Positions 43,455-54,759 of a stretch of DNA of 64,000 nucleotides are shown piece by piece. This stretch comes from Catenaria anguillulae PL171 (lineage: Eukaryota; Blastocladiomycota; Blastocladiomycetes; Blastocladiales; Catenariaceae), in the NCBI GenBank assembly GCA_002102555.1, contig MCFL01000017.1, positions 420,074 to 484,073 of the forward strand. The letters are read 5' to 3'. The position numbers were made by a program, and so were the translations under genes. The notes under the pieces are model-generated. The model was given only the letters and a program-made list of their open reading frames with translations. It did no database searches and had not been told where the DNA came from. Position 1 is the stretch's first letter, and the number at the start of each line of letters is the position of its first letter.

Positions 43455-44021
43455 GGAATTGGTGGCCGCGGTGATGTGTGTGCGACAGTCGGGTCGTTGT
43501 TGGGATGAAATACTTGTCGCTCTCAGTCGTCAATACTCATGGTAAATGACGTTTCGGTAAGCTTGCATTGGGCCATTCATTGCTTGGTGTCGCCGTGGGA
43601 ATGGAATGATTCCATTTCAAGGCATGAGCTTCTGGTTGAGCCGGCGACATCACCAAGAATCGAGTCTTTCTTGAAGATTGACTGTTGGATTTTGGCATCC
43701 ATATGCACGACGGCAAGCTGACGGAACATTCGAAATGACCGTGACAGGCAGCCAACATAGGTATTTGGCACAGAAACATGTCTTGCGGTATGTATATATG
43801 TACGGTGAGCACTGGAACCAAAACTGCAAGCAACACAATGCACGATTTGTCGACCGTTTGGACCGCTCACGAGGCACTCATGCTGTACTATTTAGTGTTT
43901 ATACACGAAGGCAGCAAAGAACTTGTCCGCATGGATTTACCTTGAGCTATCAACGTGCAAGTCAACAATGCATACAGGAATAGGTAGGAGTAATCAGCGT
44001 CTTCCATGCACACAAGGACGC
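43455..44021. other. Intergenic, no gene seen
   Basis: About 570 bp. A missing first exon with the signal peptide of the LRR gene could lie in its 43455-43700 part, but I could not identify one. Confidence 0.45.
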
Positions 44022-46208
44022 TCACTTTTGAGCGAGATCTCCAACCACCCGGACCTCGGCTGTGGATCCCTCAACATTGTCGAACAGGCTCAGCCCTTCT
44101 TGCGTACGAACCTTTTCACCCATGTATTTGGACAAGAACAGCTCGGCCTTTTGAAAGTGGTCGATGCGGTTGACCGGACGAGCAAAGCCGTGGCCCTCAT
44201 CAGGGTACATGACTACAATGGAATCAAAACTCAAAAGTGTAAGCAAATGCACCAAAGACGAAACCTTAGTCGAAAGAAAAGTGGAACGGACCATAATACA
44301 CACTGCCACCGTTCTTTTCAATTGCTTGCACAATCTGCTCCGACTCGGCCTCCTTGACACGCGGGTCATTCTTGCCCTGGGCAATCATGAGTGGGCGCAC
44401 AATCTTGTGTGCATGGTACACAGGCGACACCTCGTCCAGCAGCTCGGAATCCTCCTCGGGATGGCCCATGCGCGTGTGCAACACCTTGCGGAACGACTCC
44501 CAGTACGCCGGAATCGAGGCCAAGAGCGTCTTGAGGTTGGAAGGGCCAACAACATCAATTGCGCACGTAAAGAACTCGGGCGTCAGGGTAACGCCTGCCA
44601 GGGCAGAATAGCCACCATACGAGCCGCCCATAATGCCAATGTGCTCGCGGTCGACGATGCCGCGCGACACGGCGTACTCCACAGCGTCAAGCAAGTCGGT
44701 GTGCATGGTCTTGCCCCATTGTTTGAAGCCGGACGTGAGAAGCTTCTTGTTGAACCCGGTCGAGCCACGGAAGTTGGGTTGAAGCACAATGTAGCCACGG
44801 TTGGCCAACCATTGAGGGACAACAGCGTATCCAAACGTGTCGCGATGCCATGGACCGCCATGCGGGACGAGAACCATCGGGTATTGGTTGCCCTCTTGGA
44901 AGTGCGGCGGATACGTAATGTACGCTTGCATGGGAAGACCGTCACGAGCTGCGAAATTGACCGAGGCCATACGGCCAAGCTTGAGCGCAGCGACCTTGGA
45001 GTTGGACGTAAAGAGATACTCGAAATGCACATCCTCAAGATCGGCACTGCCAGGGCGAGTGACGGCCGGGTTACGGTGGTACAACATGAATGACGACGGC
45101 GCATCGCTGTAAACCAAGCGCACAACCCACACGTCATCGTTCGCGTGCTCGTAGTCGAGGAAATCGAAATCGGCATCCTTCGACTTGGCATAGGCAGCGA
45201 GACGGTCGAAATCGGCGCGCATCGACTCGTCAATCACAGACCACTCGTTGCGACCAGGGTTGTAGAGGACGAATTGCAGCTTGCGCGACGACGGGTGCAC
45301 CTTGACGGCAAACACGTCCACTTCGCCAACCGAAATCTCGGTTTGGGCCTTGGTGTCCGTGTCGATTTCAACGAGCGCGACAGTGTCACGATCCACCGAC
45401 GACAGGATCAGCAAGCCATTGTCCTTGGTGCATTCGACAAGACCGACCGTGTCGAGCGGCGTGCTGGTCAGGATGGCAGACCAGCCGTTTTCGGCGGACG
45501 TGTCGGGGACGCAAATGGTGGACGAGCCGTCCTTTTCCGTACAGCGGACGGCGCGGACAAGGTGGCTGTCGTGATCGACGAGGGTGCGAATGGCAGCATC
45601 GGGGACGGTTGTGTGGAGCGTGAGCTCGCCCGAGGCCAAGTCAATTTGGTAAACATCGTGGCGGCGGGCATCTTGCTTGTTGAGGGCCAGCACACCCGTG
45701 TTGAGTTTGGTCTTGTGTTCGAGGAACCAGTCGTTGTTGAGTTGGGTGCGGCCGACGGTCACGCCTGTCGAATCAATGGAGTACGGAAACCGAGTAAGTA
45801 CCACAGTCGTCGAGGAGGAGAGGTGTAGCGGCGGTGTTGCTCTGTACCATCAAACGGAGTCAGGTTGCGCTCACTGAGCGTCTCCAAGTCGACATGGTAC
45901 AGGTGAAAGTTTTCATTGCCCTTGTTATCTTGCAAAAAAAGAATGGCCGACGAGTCGAGCGTCCACTTGTAGGCACGAATATCGTGCGTGGGATGGTGTG
46001 TGACTTGCTTGCGGCCCTCGTCGGTTCCCTTGCGCCAGAGGTCGAGCGGCTGCACAAAGACTTGAAGAATCTGCTTCTCGCCGGCAGGAGCCAGATACGA
46101 AAGGAAACGATTGTTGGGTGATAGCTTGGGCAAGGCGCGATCCGGATTGGCAAAAAAGTCGGCCACGGGAATGAGCGGGGCAGCAGCATCGAGGGGATTT
46201 TGGACCAT
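44022..46208 (-). CDS. S9 family serine peptidase (acylaminoacyl/prolyl oligopeptidase type)
   Basis: Minus-strand exons 46208-45848, 45764-44292 and 44212-44022; 674 residues. The first two thirds are a beta-propeller (strands such as LPKLSPNNRFLSYLAPAG, RAYKWTLDSSAILFLQD). The alpha/beta hydrolase domain starts near 395 (YPMVLVPHGGPWHRDTFGY) and carries the triad: Ser502 in GIMGGSYGGYSAL, Asp587 in AQGKNDPRVK and His619 in YPDEGHGFARPVNR. The last splice restores VYYVMYPDEGHGF, which fixes the third exon. The propeller limits substrates to oligopeptides. No signal peptide is seen, so the enzyme is probably cytosolic and works in peptide turnover. Confidence 0.93.
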
Positions 46209-47250
46209 GGTGAATTGTGATAGGAGTGTGCGGAACAGGGCAGAGAGAGGGTGTTGGAGGAGGGGTGGGGTATTGAATGATGATGGGGAGGCGTGTTGAC
46301 CAATGCGAACAAGAGCAGCAACGAAGGAATGGCTTGATGTCTCGCGGCACTGTTGTCGAGTTATGGAGGGCCAGGGCCATCTTTATGGCAGGGAGTCGCC
46401 ATGCATGCATGCATGTGGGCGGGCTTCATAGCACCTGCTATCGCACTGCCCGATTGCAGACAGTGTATTACCCATAGAGTTGCATGGCTTCTTGTCAGTC
46501 GTCGGTACACTTTCTGGCTCGCCCAACCCGACGAGTCCCGATCGCCACGTCAGGTCATGTTCCAGACGAGGCTGGGCACAGGTCCTGTTTCGCTTCGCTC
46601 GGTCGTCATGCATGGCTATGGTCGGACGCCCGCTGGTCGACCGGGAATCCTCTCCCGAGTCCACGTCATGGATGCCCGCATGGTGGTTATTTATACGAAA
46701 GCGCGGTGGACTATGTACTCGACTCAGGTCACCCGAACCCACATGGAACCCGAGCCCAATGCTGAGTTGACTGGACCTTTTGCAGTCGCTCATCTCATCG
46801 AATAAACTATGGTTGTGTGGGGCTCTGTTGCGCGCTATCGACAGTACAAGGGAACGGTTGGTGCCATTGCTCTTCGTGCGTGGTATTCCATATCGAGAGC
46901 CGTCTGGGAAAGGTCTTCAAGAAACGTGAAGTCCGATGATCCTCTGATGCCCGCCGTTGGAGAACAGAAATGGTATTGTTGGGTTCAGGCGGTTTGATTG
47001 TACATGCACATTGCTCATCATCGCGATCAAGTTGGACGAATACTAGCAGAGGGAATGTAGATGTGCGAGATGGGATGAGGAGGGAAGTCGTCAAACAGAA
47101 AGGCTGATTGTGTGCTTGGGTGTAAACCTGAAGTTCAAACTGAAATTCGACAATGCAAAACTCTCGCACACTATCGTTGTCCTTCATCAGCGTCATACAC
47201 ACTTTCACAAAATCTCCCACATCCGACACTTAAGCACAAAACAAACCAAC
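46209..47250. other. About 1 kb without a supported gene
   Basis: This holds the 5' flank of the S9 peptidase gene. Frames of up to 150 codons overlap in several phases around 46353-46805 without family features. Confidence 0.5.
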
Positions 47251-47600
47251 TCAACCTTGGTGATGACGCTTGGGGTCTGGCTGACCAGGAAGCGAGGTTG
47301 CTGTGTGCGGACGCTGGGCTGCTTGTGCGTCCACATCCTCGTCAATGGACATATCGACCACATAATTGCCCAACTCGTCCGCCGACTCGGTCACCTGCGT
47401 CGTGGGCATGGCCGCTTGTTGTGCGAGCCAGACGCAAGACAACCCCGTTTCCTTGTCGACCGCCTGGTTGCGATCCAACAGCTGTTCGACCTCCTCATCC
47501 GTGTACTGCCAATCTGCGTCCTAAACCCTAAACCTACCCGCCTGCCCATGACGCGAAGCAGCCTCGGCGACAAACTGAATTGCCAGCACAGGGCTCCCGC
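47251..47600 (-). pseudogene. Short gene remnant, possibly from a CHD/SNF2-type remodeller
   Basis: On the minus strand a stretch reads QYTDEEVEQLLDRNQAVDKE followed by an acidic end (NYVVDMSIDEDVDAQ) and a stop at 47251. 'D..I..LLDRNQ' is reminiscent of the segment that follows the helicase core in CHD/Mi-2 remodellers. Upstream the frame is closed after FVAEAASRHGQAG, and no helicase motifs are present nearby. It may be a fragment left by rearrangement or a coincidental open frame. Confidence 0.25.
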
Positions 47601-48119
47601 CTGTGCGCTTCGGCTATGACATGGGTTGATTGGTCGAAGCTTGGTTCACTCCTCGTCCTCGGCACCTTGGGAAACGTGTGATGATCGTGGACGTGAGAGG
47701 GTTCCACGGGAGTTGGAGCTGGGACTTGCTTCCTTCATGGAAGGCGCGGTTGCTTACGTCGTTTTGCACAGATAGCGGTACATAGTATGAGGATGGTGCT
47801 CGGCAGGGGCGACAGTGGCAGCTGTGATGATGGCATTGGGGGCAGGTATGTTGGATCATGGCTCTTATTCGTTCTTGACGGACTTCTCAACAGATGAGAT
47901 TGGCGCTGGCGTTGGCCATTCGACGCGTGTGCAACTTCAAGGAAGATGAAATGGCAACGGTGCACGTGATCCTGCATGAACGCAAATGCGCACTGCACTG
48001 ATTGAAACCTTTGCCAACCGGTGGCCTACCAATCAATGAGAACGGTGGACGCGGCGACCTGCTACCCATGTTATTCGATGCTGATGTCCATGCACACGTA
48101 ACACTCCTCACCAGTCACC
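47601..48119. other. Intergenic, no gene seen
   Basis: This is the 5' flank of the AATF/Bfr2 gene; only short frames on either strand. Confidence 0.5.
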
Positions 48120-50264
48120 ATGCCGTCCAAAAAGTCTACCCAGAAAGCAAAGCCCGCGTCGAAACCCATGGCTGCCGCATCTTCCGCCTCTAGCGCCGTT
48201 TCGAGCCGTGGCTCTGGCCTCGCGGCCGCGCTCGCCATGTTCGATTCGCCCGCCCCGCAAGCCGACTTTGACCCCGAGTCCGCTCCGTTCAACAATGACG
48301 ACAGTGGGTCCGGAAACGAGGGGTCGGATGCCGACGACCAAGATGATGCCGAGGAACTCGATCGATCGCATTACGTGTCGGTGGGCAAGTCGGCATTGCG
48401 CAAGCAGCTGGCGCCTGAGCTGGAAGGCCCTCGGTATGCTGGTAAAAAGGTGTCGAGGAAGGATTTACAGGTGAGCGAGAGCGAAGTCGACGACGACGAC
48501 GACGACGACGAGGATGAGAGCCAAGTGGAAGACGAAAGTGAGGAAGAAGACGACGTTGATGGGATGGACATTGATTCGGATCCAGAGATGGCCGAAGGCG
48601 AGGAGCAAGAGTCGGATGCCGAAAGCGCGGGGAGCGCAAACGCCGGTGGATTCAGCTGGGGCGAGGCAGACGGGCTCGATGCAGACAACCACGATGGCAT
48701 GGAAGCCAGCGATATGTCGGAACCCGAGGCGTTTGGTGACGGCACAGGAGGTGACTCGGACTCGGATTCCGGCGATCAGGAGGAGGGCGGTGATGATGCT
48801 GATCAAGCGGAAGCCGATGAGCTCACTCGCAAGATGCTGCAAGCCGCCGCTGAATCCGAAGGCCCCGCTTCAGATGCCGACAAGGGCAAACACATCAAGG
48901 CTCAAATGGTATGTCTTGCCTTTTCTTTTCTTTTCTCTTGCTTGCTTCCATTTGCTTTTTTGCTGACTCACTGTCACGCGCTCGACAGGATATCTGCGAC
49001 TCGCTCCTCGACCTGCGCATCCGCCTTCAAAAAGCCGTCACTCTCGCCAACACCCTTCCAGCCCCCTCCGAGTTTCCCGAATTTCTCGATCTCGCGTCTT
49101 CTGACAATATGCAGCTCGCCGAATCGATCGCCCAAACGCGCCAAGTCCTTGCCGACTTGTCGACTGACTTGTCCCGTGCGCACCGACAATTGGTGGACAT
49201 GAACCCTGTGCTTGCGCCCGTCGTGTCGGCAACCGTACCGCGGTTGGGTAAGCGCAAGCGCGGCGAGTTTGAGGAGGACGAGGACAATGGCCAAGAGGAG
49301 CAAGAGTGGGTGGATCAGCTGTGGGCAGACACGATCGAGTTTACCGACAAGTGCGCCATTCTTCATCGTTGATCGCATGACCTTGTCCATCTCACCGATT
49401 GTTATGCATTCATTCAACAGGACTCGCACTTGGCGGATGACGGCTCTGGAAAAGTGGCACGACAAGGTCAATGCTACTGCCGGCATCCAGCTCAACGTGA
49501 CCAAAAAGTTCAAGGCCATCAACACGTCCTTCTCGGCCCAGGTCGAGACGGTGCTGCGCGACCGCGAGCGCTTGCTCAAGCGCACGCATCTCAAGCGGTC
49601 CAACGACCCGATCCTCACCTTGCACCCAGAATCAGACGAGTTCAATGGTGCCACTGCCACGGCTGCTGCCGTGCAAACGTCTGGCCAAGAGCGGCAGCTG
49701 GTTGACGAGCTCGACGAGTCCATGGAATCCCGCTCATCTGCTCGCCAGCTCCGCAATGCCACGCTCGATTACATTTACGACGACTCGGACTTTTATGCTT
49801 CGCTGCTCAAGGATTTGATTGACCGCAAACTGTCGAGTGGCGGCGCGGGTCAAGGCCAAGCGATTGCCCAGCACCATGCAACACTGCGCGCAAGTCGCGT
49901 CAAGCGCAAGGTCGACACGCGTGCGTCAAAGGGCCGCAAGCTGCGGTTCCACGTACACGAGAAGCTGGCCAATTACATGGCGCCGACGCCTGGCGGCGTG
50001 ATGCCGCAGTACAATCCGATGAACGTGCCCGGGAGTGCCATTGTGGGTGGAACGGGCGGGGCCATGTCGAACGCGGACGAGGGCGGTAAGGGAACGAGTC
50101 GGGTGGTGCCGTGGAGCGAGAGCATGATGGACGAGTTGTTTGGCAGTTTGTTTGGCGTCAAGGACGAACGGTTGGTCAAGGAGGCAGCCGAGCGCAAGCG
50201 CAAGGAGGAGCAGGAGTTGGTCAAGAAGCAGAAGGAAGTGGGCAAGTTGAGGATGTTTGGCTGA
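48120..50264 (+). CDS. AATF/Bfr2 ribosome-biogenesis factor
   Basis: Exons 48120-48908, 48989-49350 and 49421-50264 give 664 residues. The donor GTGCGC at 49351 was chosen because it restores FTDKTRTWRMTALEKWHDKV. The N-terminal 260 residues are highly acidic with poly-Asp. The AATF/Che-1 domain follows (DICDSLLDLRIRLQKAVTLAN), and the C-terminal Traube domain contains LDYIYDDSDFYASLLKDLIDRK, then VDTRASKGRKLRFHVHEKLANYMAP, a hallmark of the family. Bfr2/AATF works in the nucleolus in early 18S rRNA processing within the small-subunit processome; in animals AATF also acts in transcription. The basic C-terminal tail (KEAAERKRKEEQELVKKQ) looks like a coiled coil. Confidence 0.94.
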
Positions 50265-50528
50265 TCTCCCCTATGTGCTTGGTTCTATGACGTTGTTGTT
50301 GAGTAGGAATTTAGATACACATTCTCAACGTTTGAGAGCCACTCTCGCTCCGAAATGCGTTGCCGCATATATCCAGTTGGGTGAGGCAGTATGATATTCC
50401 TTGCGCACGACAGACATTGAAAAAGAAAAAAGGAAACAGCAACGGAAAGAATAAGAGGTGTTGGACAATCCATCTTGAAAAGTGAGGCAGCACTCGAAGG
50501 AACTCCATCGATCGGCCACAACAGAGAC

Positions 50529-51440
50529 TTACTTGCGGAACCAAATGCGGGTCGTCTTTTCCCGGGACACCTTCTTTTGGAGCTGGAGCACGCCAAACAT
50601 GAGCGCTTCGGCAGTGGGTGGGCAACCAGGGACGTAGATGCTGAGCAGAAGGACAAGAAGGCGCAAGAAAAAGAATTCAAGTCAGAGATGATGAAAAAAA
50701 ATTGGGGATAAGCGGTCGTGTGTGGGATTAGACAAAAGGGGAGGTAGGACGCACTCGACGGGAACAATACGGTCGCAGCCCCTGACGACCGAGTAAGAGT
50801 AGTGGTAGTATCCACCACCGTTTGCACAACTGCCCATGGAAATGACCCACCTGGGCTCGGGCATTTGATCGTAAACTTTGCGCAAGGCAGGTGCCATCTT
50901 GTTGGTCAAGGTGCCAGCAACAATCATGACATCTGACTGGCGCGGGGAGGCACGGAACACAATACCGATGCGATCCTGATCGTAACGAGATGCGGCCATG
51001 TGCATCATTTCGACGGCGCAGCATGCCAAACCGAACGTCATGGGCCAAAGCGAGCCCTCGCGAATCCAGTTGATGACGTTGTCGACGGTGGCAAGGACAT
51101 AGTCTCCCGTTTGTGATTGGGCAAGCTCGGCGAGGCGGCCGCGCGTGGGTCCCTGGGCGGGGAGAGGGGTACGCTCAGCAATGGCCGAGTTGGAGTTGGC
51201 GCGGATCGACCTGTGAATTGGAACAGATGATGATGGGGTGGGGCGACGGCCATGTCAAGTGTCAGGCTTGGTGCACGAATAGCAACAGAAGGGGCGGTGA
51301 CGAACGGCAATGGAAGCCGATACGAACATGAGTGAGGCAGTGGGGCGGGCCATCATGGCGGCGGCAGAAACAGCGGGCCGGGAGGAGGCAGCGGCGGCGG
51401 CACGGAGGCCGAGAGCGGCGGGGCGGAGCAGCGTTGACAT
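50529..51440 (-). CDS. Complex I subunit NDUFS7/NuoB (PSST), mitochondrial
   Basis: Minus-strand exons 51440-51277, 51210-50755 and 50640-50529; 243 residues. The first 60 residues are Ala/Arg/Ser-rich without acidic residues, a typical mitochondrial presequence. The mature part is strongly conserved: [28 protein letters not shown] with the paired cysteines (Cys118, Cys119), [69 protein letters not shown]. The four cysteines bind the 4Fe-4S cluster N2, the last electron carrier before ubiquinone. The first splice, Ser55-Ser56, uses a GTGCAC donor. It converges on the AATF gene with 264 bp between stops. Confidence 0.97.
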
Positions 51441-51659
51441 GGCGAAAGAAGGCGACAATGGAGTGCTCACAGTCACAGAATTGTACGGTAGTGTGACGGG
51501 GTGGACTGTTGTCTGTCAATAAATACGTTCGGTTCATCGATTTGGATCGGACTGTCCACCCGAAATCGAAATCGAAGCGATCCAAACAGGCAGCGGAACC
51601 TGCAGCAACGGGACACGTGACTGTGGGTCGGGTGAGCATACACACTGGCTTCGGCACTC

Positions 51660-53240
51660 GTGCAAGCCGGAGTTGAAGCAACCAATGGCCAACAGGGAAA
51701 CGTAACGAGCATGCTGTGGGGATCCAATGCCATGCGAAAACGCTTTGTTGATCTCCTTGTGGGCCATGCGCAAGTTGGTTCGTTGATGATTTCTTTACCC
51801 ATAATCCACATCTACTCGGTTTTTTTTTTCTTCTGGGTTTTTGAGTTCTCACACATTTACTTTTGTGGCAGAGCCTGCGCCAACAGCCATTCGGGCCCCG
51901 CTGCCTCGTCACCACTGCCCACACCGCTGGTGATCAAACGTCGCCGACCCGCTGTTGCCGTTCCCCCGCCTGCTCTTTCGCCGTCATCCTCGTTGTCGTC
52001 CCTGGCGTCGACCTGTCGTCCTCTCCGGTGGCAACGCCTCCTCACGGCCGCCGCACTGCCGCTCGCGGTTCGCCATCGTTGCCGCAGTTTTCGATGGATT
52101 CTTGCTGGTCCTGGTCCTGGTCGCGCAGCTCATCAGCAATTGCTTCGGAGCCTTGGGATCGATGCCACCAAGCACTGCGAGGTCCAGCATAGTGCAGACT
52201 TGACGCCCATGCCCATTGAGGGTGGCGGGCCAGTTGTGCTGGACCTGGAGCACGCCATGCTTTACATCATTGCCCTCGCTGCCTTTTTCTCGCGCCACAC
52301 CACGGCATCCCTTGTCACCATCAAGACTACTAAGGTCAAGTATGTCAAGGTTGACGTTGGTGAGGATGCAGCCACCCGCACTCCTTGGTTCTCTCCCCTT
52401 TATCGCATCATTTCCTATCACATGGAAACGCGTTTGACGGAGGCCCAGCGATGGGATGCTGAAGGAGTCCTGGCGCTGCTACAACCGGCTGGTGGAATCG
52501 ACTACCAAGATCCCGAGTCCTTTGCTGCCTGCCGTTTCGCTACCAAGAACGAGGTGCGGCAACGCCCTCAGTTCAAGTTCATGGGCGAGGATGGCAACGG
52601 CAAGCAGATTCCGGCAGGTGATGTGCAGGCCATGATGTCGGTGTTGGCGCCATTGTTGCGGACAGTGGTTGAGGATGGGCGTGTTGGGAACCACCGTGTG
52701 TGTCGCCACCTCATTTGGCGCCAGCGGTTGGTGGACAAGGATGGCAAAGTACAGGTGGGCCACTTTGCCGAGGGTACAGTGGCGTGCAGTGCGCACATGG
52801 AGGATGAGCAGGTGGAAGAGTTGGTGGATGATGAGGCCGGGTACCTTGAGCGGTTGTTTGCTCTGCCCGAAGACATTCCAGCAATTGTTCTCGGTGCAGA
52901 GAAGATGGCGGCCAAGGCGATTGTGGAGGGTGAAGGGGGCCAGGAAGACGAGGAGGAGGGTGGGGCAGATGGGGAAGACGATGGCGATTCTGCTCATGCT
53001 GGACTTGTCAGTGGCAGTGGCAAGAAGGGCAAGGGCAAGGCTGCGAGCAGGAAGCGCAAGGCCGCCCAGCCAGCCGTGCCCAAAACGGTCAAGAAGCGCA
53101 AGGTGGCCACATTGAGCGAGGAGGCAGTGGCACTGAGGCGCAGTCAGCGCGCGCAGGCGTCGTCGTCGTCGACCAGGCCTGTGGATGAGGGTGAGGAGGA
53201 GGAGGAAGAGGCAGAGGACCTGATGGACGTGGATGAGTAG
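51660..53240 (+). CDS. Orphan protein with acidic/basic C-terminal tail
   Basis: The frame is open for 526 codons. The secure part is about 52205-53240. The upstream third reads through a polypyrimidine tract ending in TTTTGTGGCAG at about 51870, which looks like a 3' splice site, so the true start is uncertain; the ATG at 52209 (MPIEGGG) is one option. The core (VVLDLEHAMLYIIALAAFF; WDAEGVLALLQPAGGIDYQD; QFKFMGEDGNGKQIPAGDVQAMMSVLAPLL) matches no family I know. The tail alternates acidic runs (GQEDEEEGG) with basic, NLS-like clusters (KKGKGKAASRKRKAA; KTVKKRKV), suggesting a nuclear, histone- or nucleic-acid-binding protein. It lies directly beside transposon fossils and could be element-derived. 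Confidence 0.6.
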   Translation: MQAGVEATNGQQGNVTSMLWGSNAMRKRFVDLLVGHAQVGSLMISLPIIHIYSVFFFFWVFEFSHIYFCGRACANSHSGPAASSPLPTPLVIKRRRPAVAVPPPALSPSSSLSSLASTCRPLRWQRLLTAAALPLAVRHRCRSFRWILAGPGPGRAAHQQLLRSLGIDATKHCEVQHSADLTPMPIEGGGPVVLDLEHAMLYIIALAAFFSRHTTASLVTIKTTKVKYVKVDVGEDAATRTPWFSPLYRIISYHMETRLTEAQRWDAEGVLALLQPAGGIDYQDPESFAACRFATKNEVRQRPQFKFMGEDGNGKQIPAGDVQAMMSVLAPLLRTVVEDGRVGNHRVCRHLIWRQRLVDKDGKVQVGHFAEGTVACSAHMEDEQVEELVDDEAGYLERLFALPEDIPAIVLGAEKMAAKAIVEGEGGQEDEEEGGADGEDDGDSAHAGLVSGSGKKGKGKAASRKRKAAQPAVPKTVKKRKVATLSEEAVALRRSQRAQASSSSTRPVDEGEEEEEEAEDLMDVDE

Positions 53241-53318
53241 GTTGTTTTGTTGTTTGTTGGTGTTGTTGGCCTTGTTGTTGTTGTTGTTGCTTCGCTTTTG
53301 TTTCTGTTGTTTCTGTTG

Positions 53319-53850
53319 CGTACATAACGCGCCCCGCATTAAATCCAGTTAGAGCCAAGAAACCTCAAAGTTGTCCAATCTACAAAGTTTTGGCATGGAT
53401 AGAAAGCCCTCAATGAGTAGAATACGGACACTTATTTATCATTTACAGTTACGTGAGTTACGAGGCCATAACTGGGAAGGAAAGAATCAAGTTAGACTGG
53501 GAATCGTTCGCGCACCAGCTACGTTGACTGCTCAACTCAAGTGTTGCTGGCTCGAATGTCCGACTGCCACCCATGTGTAGTAGTACCTATGACTGCATCC
53601 AATGAAACACAAAGCATTAATGGCCAATGTGTGACCCCTGCTCAATCAAGTGGTCACAATGTTGTCAACCCGCCAGATCAGCAACTTTGGCGCAACCGGC
53701 ATCTCAATCGCTCACACGGGCTCTCGCTCTCGATCTCGAGTTCCGCTGCCATGCAACGCATCAACCTAAACCATCGCACGCCAGCAATGACACCGGCTGC
53801 GGCTGTCCATCACCCAGCCGCCAGCCCGCCGTCGCCCACCATGCCCCCAC
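53319..53850 (+). repeat. Direct repeat, left (probable LTR)
   Basis: It shares with 54760-55375 the phrases CGCATTAAATCCAGTTAGAG, TTGTCCAATCTACAAA, TTTTGGCATGGATAGAAAG, CATTTACAGTTACGTGA, CTATGACTGCATCCAATGAA and GCGGCTGTCCATCACCCAG, in the same order. Its position at one end of a copia remnant makes an LTR the simplest reading. Confidence 0.75.
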
Positions 53851-54759
53851 CAAGCATGCGAACCACCTCGCCAACTGCAGCCCACCCGCGACCTGCTTGA
53901 GCAACTCTGACTGCCCGCTAGCGCTTGCTTGCCTGCCGCTCCCCACTGCAAACGCTGCCGTGGGCGCTGCCCTTTCCGCACTCTAATCCGCTGTTGCAAC
54001 CTTCACCCACTGTTCTCGCCCATTCCGATCTGACTCGCGATCCAACCCGATCTGATCGCATATGAGGTGCCACAGCAACCAAACCTTCACTCGCGCGCCG
54101 CATGCTTGTACGAGCCTGGCAGACATGCCATGAATAGCGGTGGATCCGCCTTGAATTTCTGCACCGCCTCCATTGTCTTCCAGCCTCGACTGAATTCATG
54201 CATTCACCCAGCTTGTCGCCTGCCTGGAGCGGCAGGCTGCGCAGTCGGTCGCCGCCATCCACCATGACCGCGGCACCGAGTTCATGAACAAGAGTTTCGA
54301 CCATTGGATTGGTGCCCGCCACATTGCCCGCACTACGACCACGCCGGCCACCATGAGTCCGCAGGCAGGGTGGAACGCCTCATGCGCTGGATCGTCAATC
54401 ACTTCCAATCTCCATGTATGGTGCCTGTCTCCCGTTAACGAAGCCAGCGCAAGCACAACTGGCAACTTCGGGTGCCTCGCCCATGTCCTTGACCGCTGCG
54501 GTGACGTTGTGTTCGTCGCCTTTCCGCTCCTCGGGAGCATTTTCAAGCTGTTGAAAAAGGCATTCCGCTCAAACTTGGTCAAGACCCAGTACCGCCTGTT
54601 CCTCGCCCAAGGTGCACGTCAGGTTCTCATGCCACCTTTCATGAACGAGACCCGCTGGTATTCCGCTCCCTTTTACGCATCTCATACCACTGAAACTTGT
54701 GTCCAACATGGCAATACAATTGTTCTACTCCATTTGCTTCTTGAACCAGGCTCGGTGGG

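Noticed and set aside
44164-45093. 309-codon plus-strand frame
   Set aside because: It is the antisense shadow of the S9 peptidase, whose catalytic motifs fix the coding strand.
52479-53339. 286-codon minus-strand frame
   Set aside because: Antisense of the orphan gene's acidic/basic tail, giving Leu/His/Gln runs; no independent features.
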